A stretch of 8,619 nt of DNA from assembly GCA_035761805.1 (NCBI GenBank), contig DASTQL010000073.1, positions 1-8,619 of the forward strand. Direction: 5' to 3'. Under the pieces are notes generated by a model that was not told the origin of the DNA, made no database searches, and saw only the letters and a program-made list of their open reading frames with translations. Origin of the DNA: DASTQL01 sp035761805 (lineage in GTDB: Bacteria > Actinomycetota > Actinomycetes > Jiangellales > Jiangellaceae). The position numbers and the translations under genes are program-made. Shown here in pieces: positions 7,484 to 8,619 of the stretch (the first letter of the stretch is position 1; every line of letters starts with the position of its first letter).

Positions 7484-7512
7484 CGGCGGCCCTCCTCGTC
7501 TCGTCGTCGGGC

Positions 7513-7531
7513 CGGCGCCCGTCGGGCGCCG
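7513..7531 (-). repeat. Perfect inverted repeat in the fabG leader
   Basis: CGGCGCCC (7513-7520) and GGGCGCCG (7524-7531) are perfect reverse complements with a three-base loop. The repeat lies between the predicted -10 box and the Shine-Dalgarno sequence of fabG, right at the expected transcription start. It could be a repressor operator for the fab operon or a 5' mRNA hairpin. Confidence 0.5.
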
Positions 7532-7538
7532 CGACGTG

Positions 7539-7544
7539 ACGCTA
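7539..7544 (-). promoter_or_regulatory. Candidate -10 box (TAGCGT) for fabG-fabI
   Basis: GATAGCGT on the minus strand contains TAGCGT, a TANNNT match, at the right distance for a leader of about 48 bases ahead of fabG. No good -35 hexamer is seen at 16-18 bases upstream. Confidence 0.4.
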
Positions 7545-7558
7545 TCGGCTACCGCCCG

Positions 7559-7598
7559 GTACGCGGGACCCGCGCCCTGCAGCGGTCGGTCCGGGTAC
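7559..7598 (-). terminator. Imperfect hairpin after dodecin, possible terminator
   Basis: GTACGCGGGACC (7559-7570) pairs imperfectly with GGTCCGGGTAC (7588-7598) across a 17-base loop, 15 bases beyond the dodecin stop and before the fabG promoter. A competing perfect palindrome CGCGGG-A-CCCGCG covers 7562-7574. There is no T-tract, so the terminator call is tentative. Confidence 0.25.
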
Positions 7599-7613
7599 TG
7601 CCGGGGTCGGCCG

Positions 7614-7826
7614 TCAGGCGTCCTCGAGGCGGAAGCCCACCTTCATCCCGACCTGGACGTGCTCCACCTCGCCGTCGACGAGGTAGCCGCGGATCTCGGT
7701 CACCTCGAACCAGTCGAGGTGGCGGAGGGTCTGTGCGGCGCGGTGGATCCCGTTGCGGACGGCGTCGTCGACGCCCTCCCGGGACGTGCCCACGATCTCG
7801 GTGACGCGGTAGGTGCGGTTGGTCAT
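7614..7826 (-). CDS. Dodecin (flavin-binding dodecameric protein)
   Basis: Predicted 70-residue dodecin, a small protein that assembles into a hollow dodecamer binding flavins (and CoA in some bacteria). It is thought to buffer or store free flavin and to quench its photochemistry. The sequence shows the whole family pattern: a first strand YRVTEIVGTS (6-15), a helix containing AVRNGIHRAAQTLRHL, then LDWFEVTEIRG (37-47) with Trp39 as the flavin-stacking residue, and a final strand HVQVGMKVGFRLEDA (56-70) with Gln58 in the binding region. Length is normal. The ATG at 7826 is supported by GGAG (7832-7835) five bases upstream. It is divergent from DUF3099 and lies 130 bases upstream of fabG on the same strand. 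Identity is confident; the physiological role in this organism is not shown by the sequence. Confidence 0.94.
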   Translation of the reverse strand: MTNRTYRVTEIVGTSREGVDDAVRNGIHRAAQTLRHLDWFEVTEIRGYLVDGEVEHVQVGMKVGFRLEDA

Positions 7827-7865
7827 GTCGGCTCCAGCCGGTCGGGGTCAGGTGTTGCGCCATGA

Positions 7866-7877
7866 TCCCGTACGGGA
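7866..7877. repeat. Perfect 12-bp palindrome upstream of dodecin
   Basis: TCCCGTACGGGA is its own reverse complement and lies 40-51 bases upstream of the dodecin start, in the divergent region shared with DUF3099. Size and symmetry suit a dimeric regulator. A second inverted repeat, CGAGGCC (7906-7912) with GGCCTCG (7920-7926) and a seven-base loop, lies nearer to DUF3099. Confidence 0.45.
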
Positions 7878-7951
7878 CGGGTGTCGGGAGATGCGACGTG
7901 CCGTCCGAGGCCAGTCCTGGGCCTCGTCTGGCACCCCGCCGCGGGCGGACC

Positions 7952-7957
7952 TACCGT
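7952..7957 (+). promoter_or_regulatory. -10 box (TACCGT) of the DUF3099 gene
   Basis: TACCGT fits TANNNT and ends six bases before the GTG at 7964, the spacing of a leaderless start. The GAGGGG run in the gap is too close to that GTG to act as a normal Shine-Dalgarno sequence. Confidence 0.45.
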
Positions 7958-7963
7958 GAGGGG

Positions 7964-8302
7964 GTGACCCAGGGCTCGCGCACACGCCGGACCGATCCCG
8001 TGCAGGTGGTCACCACGGCGCGCCCGAGCCTCAGCGACGACGTCGACAGCCGGACCCGGCGCTACCTCGTGATGATGGGGATCAGGACGGTCTGTTTCGT
8101 CCTTGCCGTCGCCATCGACGGCTGGTTGCGCTGGGTCTTCGCCGTCGGTGCGGTGGTGCTGCCCTACCTGGCCGTGGTGGTCGCGAACGCCGGTCGCCGA
8201 CCTCGGCGGGACTCGTTGCTCCCGGTGACGACCCCCCCACGACGAGCGCTGCCTCCCGCCGATCCGGGTGCTCATCCCGCCCCGCATCACGACACCGAGT
8301 GA
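7964..8302 (+). CDS. DUF3099 family small membrane protein
   Basis: Predicted 112-residue integral membrane protein of the DUF3099 family, which is common in actinobacteria and has no known function. A polar N-terminus carries VVTTARPSLSDDVDSRTRRYL (15-35), the family signature as I recall it. Two hydrophobic helices follow (about 34-51 and 55-76), separated by a tight IDGWLRW turn, so both termini probably lie in the cytoplasm. The tail (77-112) is Arg-, Pro- and His-rich and looks disordered. I chose the GTG at 7964 because a -10 box lies six bases upstream and homologues begin close to this point. An in-frame ATG at 7862 would add 34 residues across the promoter region and is unlikely. In Streptomyces, as I recall, a DUF3099 gene also lies near fabG-fabI and moaA, so the neighbourhood looks conserved. 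Confidence 0.8.
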   Translation: MTQGSRTRRTDPVQVVTTARPSLSDDVDSRTRRYLVMMGIRTVCFVLAVAIDGWLRWVFAVGAVVLPYLAVVVANAGRRPRRDSLLPVTTPPRRALPPADPGAHPAPHHDTE

Positions 8303-8337
8303 CCAACCCCCCTCTCGCCGCGAATCTCGTCGGCAAC

Positions 8338-8370
8338 CCCTGTTCAGGGCGCGCGAATCCGTGCCATACT
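8338..8370 (+). promoter_or_regulatory. Candidate promoter of the 6C small RNA
   Basis: CATACT (8365-8370) matches four of six bases of the -10 consensus, and TGTTCA (8341-8346) lies 18 bases upstream as a weak -35. This places the start at about 8376-8378, exactly at the base of the first 6C hairpin. The -35 lies inside the interrupted palindrome CCCTG-TT-CAGGG (8338-8349), a possible operator. Confidence 0.5.
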
Positions 8371-8462
8371 CCCCCCGCGCGTTCTGCTATCCCCCGTCGG
8401 AACGCGCGGACGCGACGCCGGGCGGCTTCCCCCGTGGCTGCCCGGCGTCGCCTCGTCCGCGC
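8371..8462 (+). ncRNA. 6C small RNA
   Basis: Two successive hairpins with C-rich loops fill the gap between DUF3099 and moaA. Hairpin 1 has a perfect 10-bp stem, CCGCGCGTTC (8375-8384) with GAACGCGCGG (8400-8409), and loop TGCTATCCCCCGTCG. Hairpin 2 has a perfect 12-bp stem, GCGACGCCGGGC (8412-8423) with GCCCGGCGTCGC (8440-8451), and a loop containing TTCCCCCGTGG. It can be lengthened by GCGCGGAC (8404-8411) with GTCCGCGC (8455-8462). Two stem-loops with runs of C in the loops define the actinobacterial 6C RNA, known as B11 in mycobacteria. There it acts as a trans-acting sRNA whose C-rich loops pair with G-rich ribosome-binding regions; in Corynebacterium it has been linked to the SOS response. 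Cs sit in the loops only on the plus strand, and a promoter precedes it on that strand. The second hairpin may also end transcription. Exact ends are estimates. Confidence 0.85.
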
Positions 8463-8473
8463 AGCGCCCGTCG

Positions 8474-8619
8474 TCAGCCGCCGATGGCGGACATCGGCCG
8501 GGTGGGCTGCAGGAACCCGGGGTCGTCGATCCCGTGGCCCGCCCGCTTGCCGAGCATGGCCCGGCGCCAGCGCTCGGCCAGCTCCTCGTCCCCGGCACCG
8601 GCCCGGAGCGGTCCGCGCA
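8474..8619 (-). CDS. moaA: GTP 3',8-cyclase MoaA, C-terminal fragment
   Basis: Only the last 48 codons are visible; the rest lies beyond the right edge. The fragment reads WRRAMLGKRAGHGIDDPGF at 21-39 and ends with LQPTRPMSAIGG. This is the C-terminal tail of actinobacterial MoaA, including the conserved terminal Gly-Gly needed for the cyclase reaction. MoaA is a radical-SAM enzyme with two 4Fe-4S clusters that turns GTP into 3',8-cyclo-GTP, the first step of molybdenum cofactor synthesis. Both cluster-binding Cys motifs are outside this window, so an intact enzyme cannot be confirmed here. The gene converges on the 6C RNA and ends 11 bases past its outer stem, so hairpin 2 could also serve as its terminator. 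Confidence 0.88.
   Translation of the reverse strand, partial: RGPLRAGAGDEELAERWRRAMLGKRAGHGIDDPGFLQPTRPMSAIGG

Noticed and set aside
1..8619. CRISPR arrays, tRNA or rRNA genes, insertion sequences
   Set aside because: No regularly spaced repeats, cloverleaf-like sequence, transposase motifs or terminal inverted repeats were seen on reading both strands.

Overview
The window is very GC-rich, gene-dense DNA with many GTG starts and several apparently leaderless genes. It comes from a high-GC Gram-positive bacterium (Actinomycetota). The order fabG, fabI, dodecin, DUF3099 and moaA, the DUF222-type protein fragment, an InhA-like FabI and a 6C-type small RNA all fit that phylum. I cannot name the genus; a Nocardioidaceae- or Intrasporangiaceae-like organism is only a guess.

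Left part (1-5919), cyanophycin metabolism. A truncated DUF222/HNH-type gene runs off the left edge on the minus strand. Divergent from it is a two-gene plus-strand operon whose start and stop codons overlap: cyanophycinase (cphB), which breaks the storage polymer cyanophycin into beta-Asp-Arg dipeptides, and cyanophycin synthetase (cphA), which polymerises Asp and Arg using ATP. A third gene converges on cphA with a 14-base gap. It encodes a Mur-ligase protein that looks like a CphA paralogue: it keeps the CphA-like N-terminal domain and the Mur-ligase half, but the whole ATP-grasp domain is missing and the HxxEH motif of the N domain is replaced. This is the most unusual protein in the window.

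Middle part (5976-7483), fatty acid synthesis. fabG (3-oxoacyl-ACP reductase) and fabI (InhA-like enoyl-ACP reductase) form a minus-strand operon. Its 5' leader holds a strong perfect hairpin.

Right part (7614-8619). Dodecin (minus) and a small two-helix DUF3099 membrane protein (plus) diverge across a short region with a perfect 12-bp palindrome. Between DUF3099 and the 3' end of moaA (minus, cut by the window edge) lies an unannotated stretch holding two hairpins with C-rich loops, preceded by a plausible promoter. I identify this as the actinobacterial 6C small RNA, reading on the plus strand.

At least three genes (cphB, the CphA-like Mur ligase, DUF3099) start exactly six bases after a TANNNT -10 box, so leaderless transcripts are likely. 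cphB and the Mur-ligase gene share the identical box TAGGCT.
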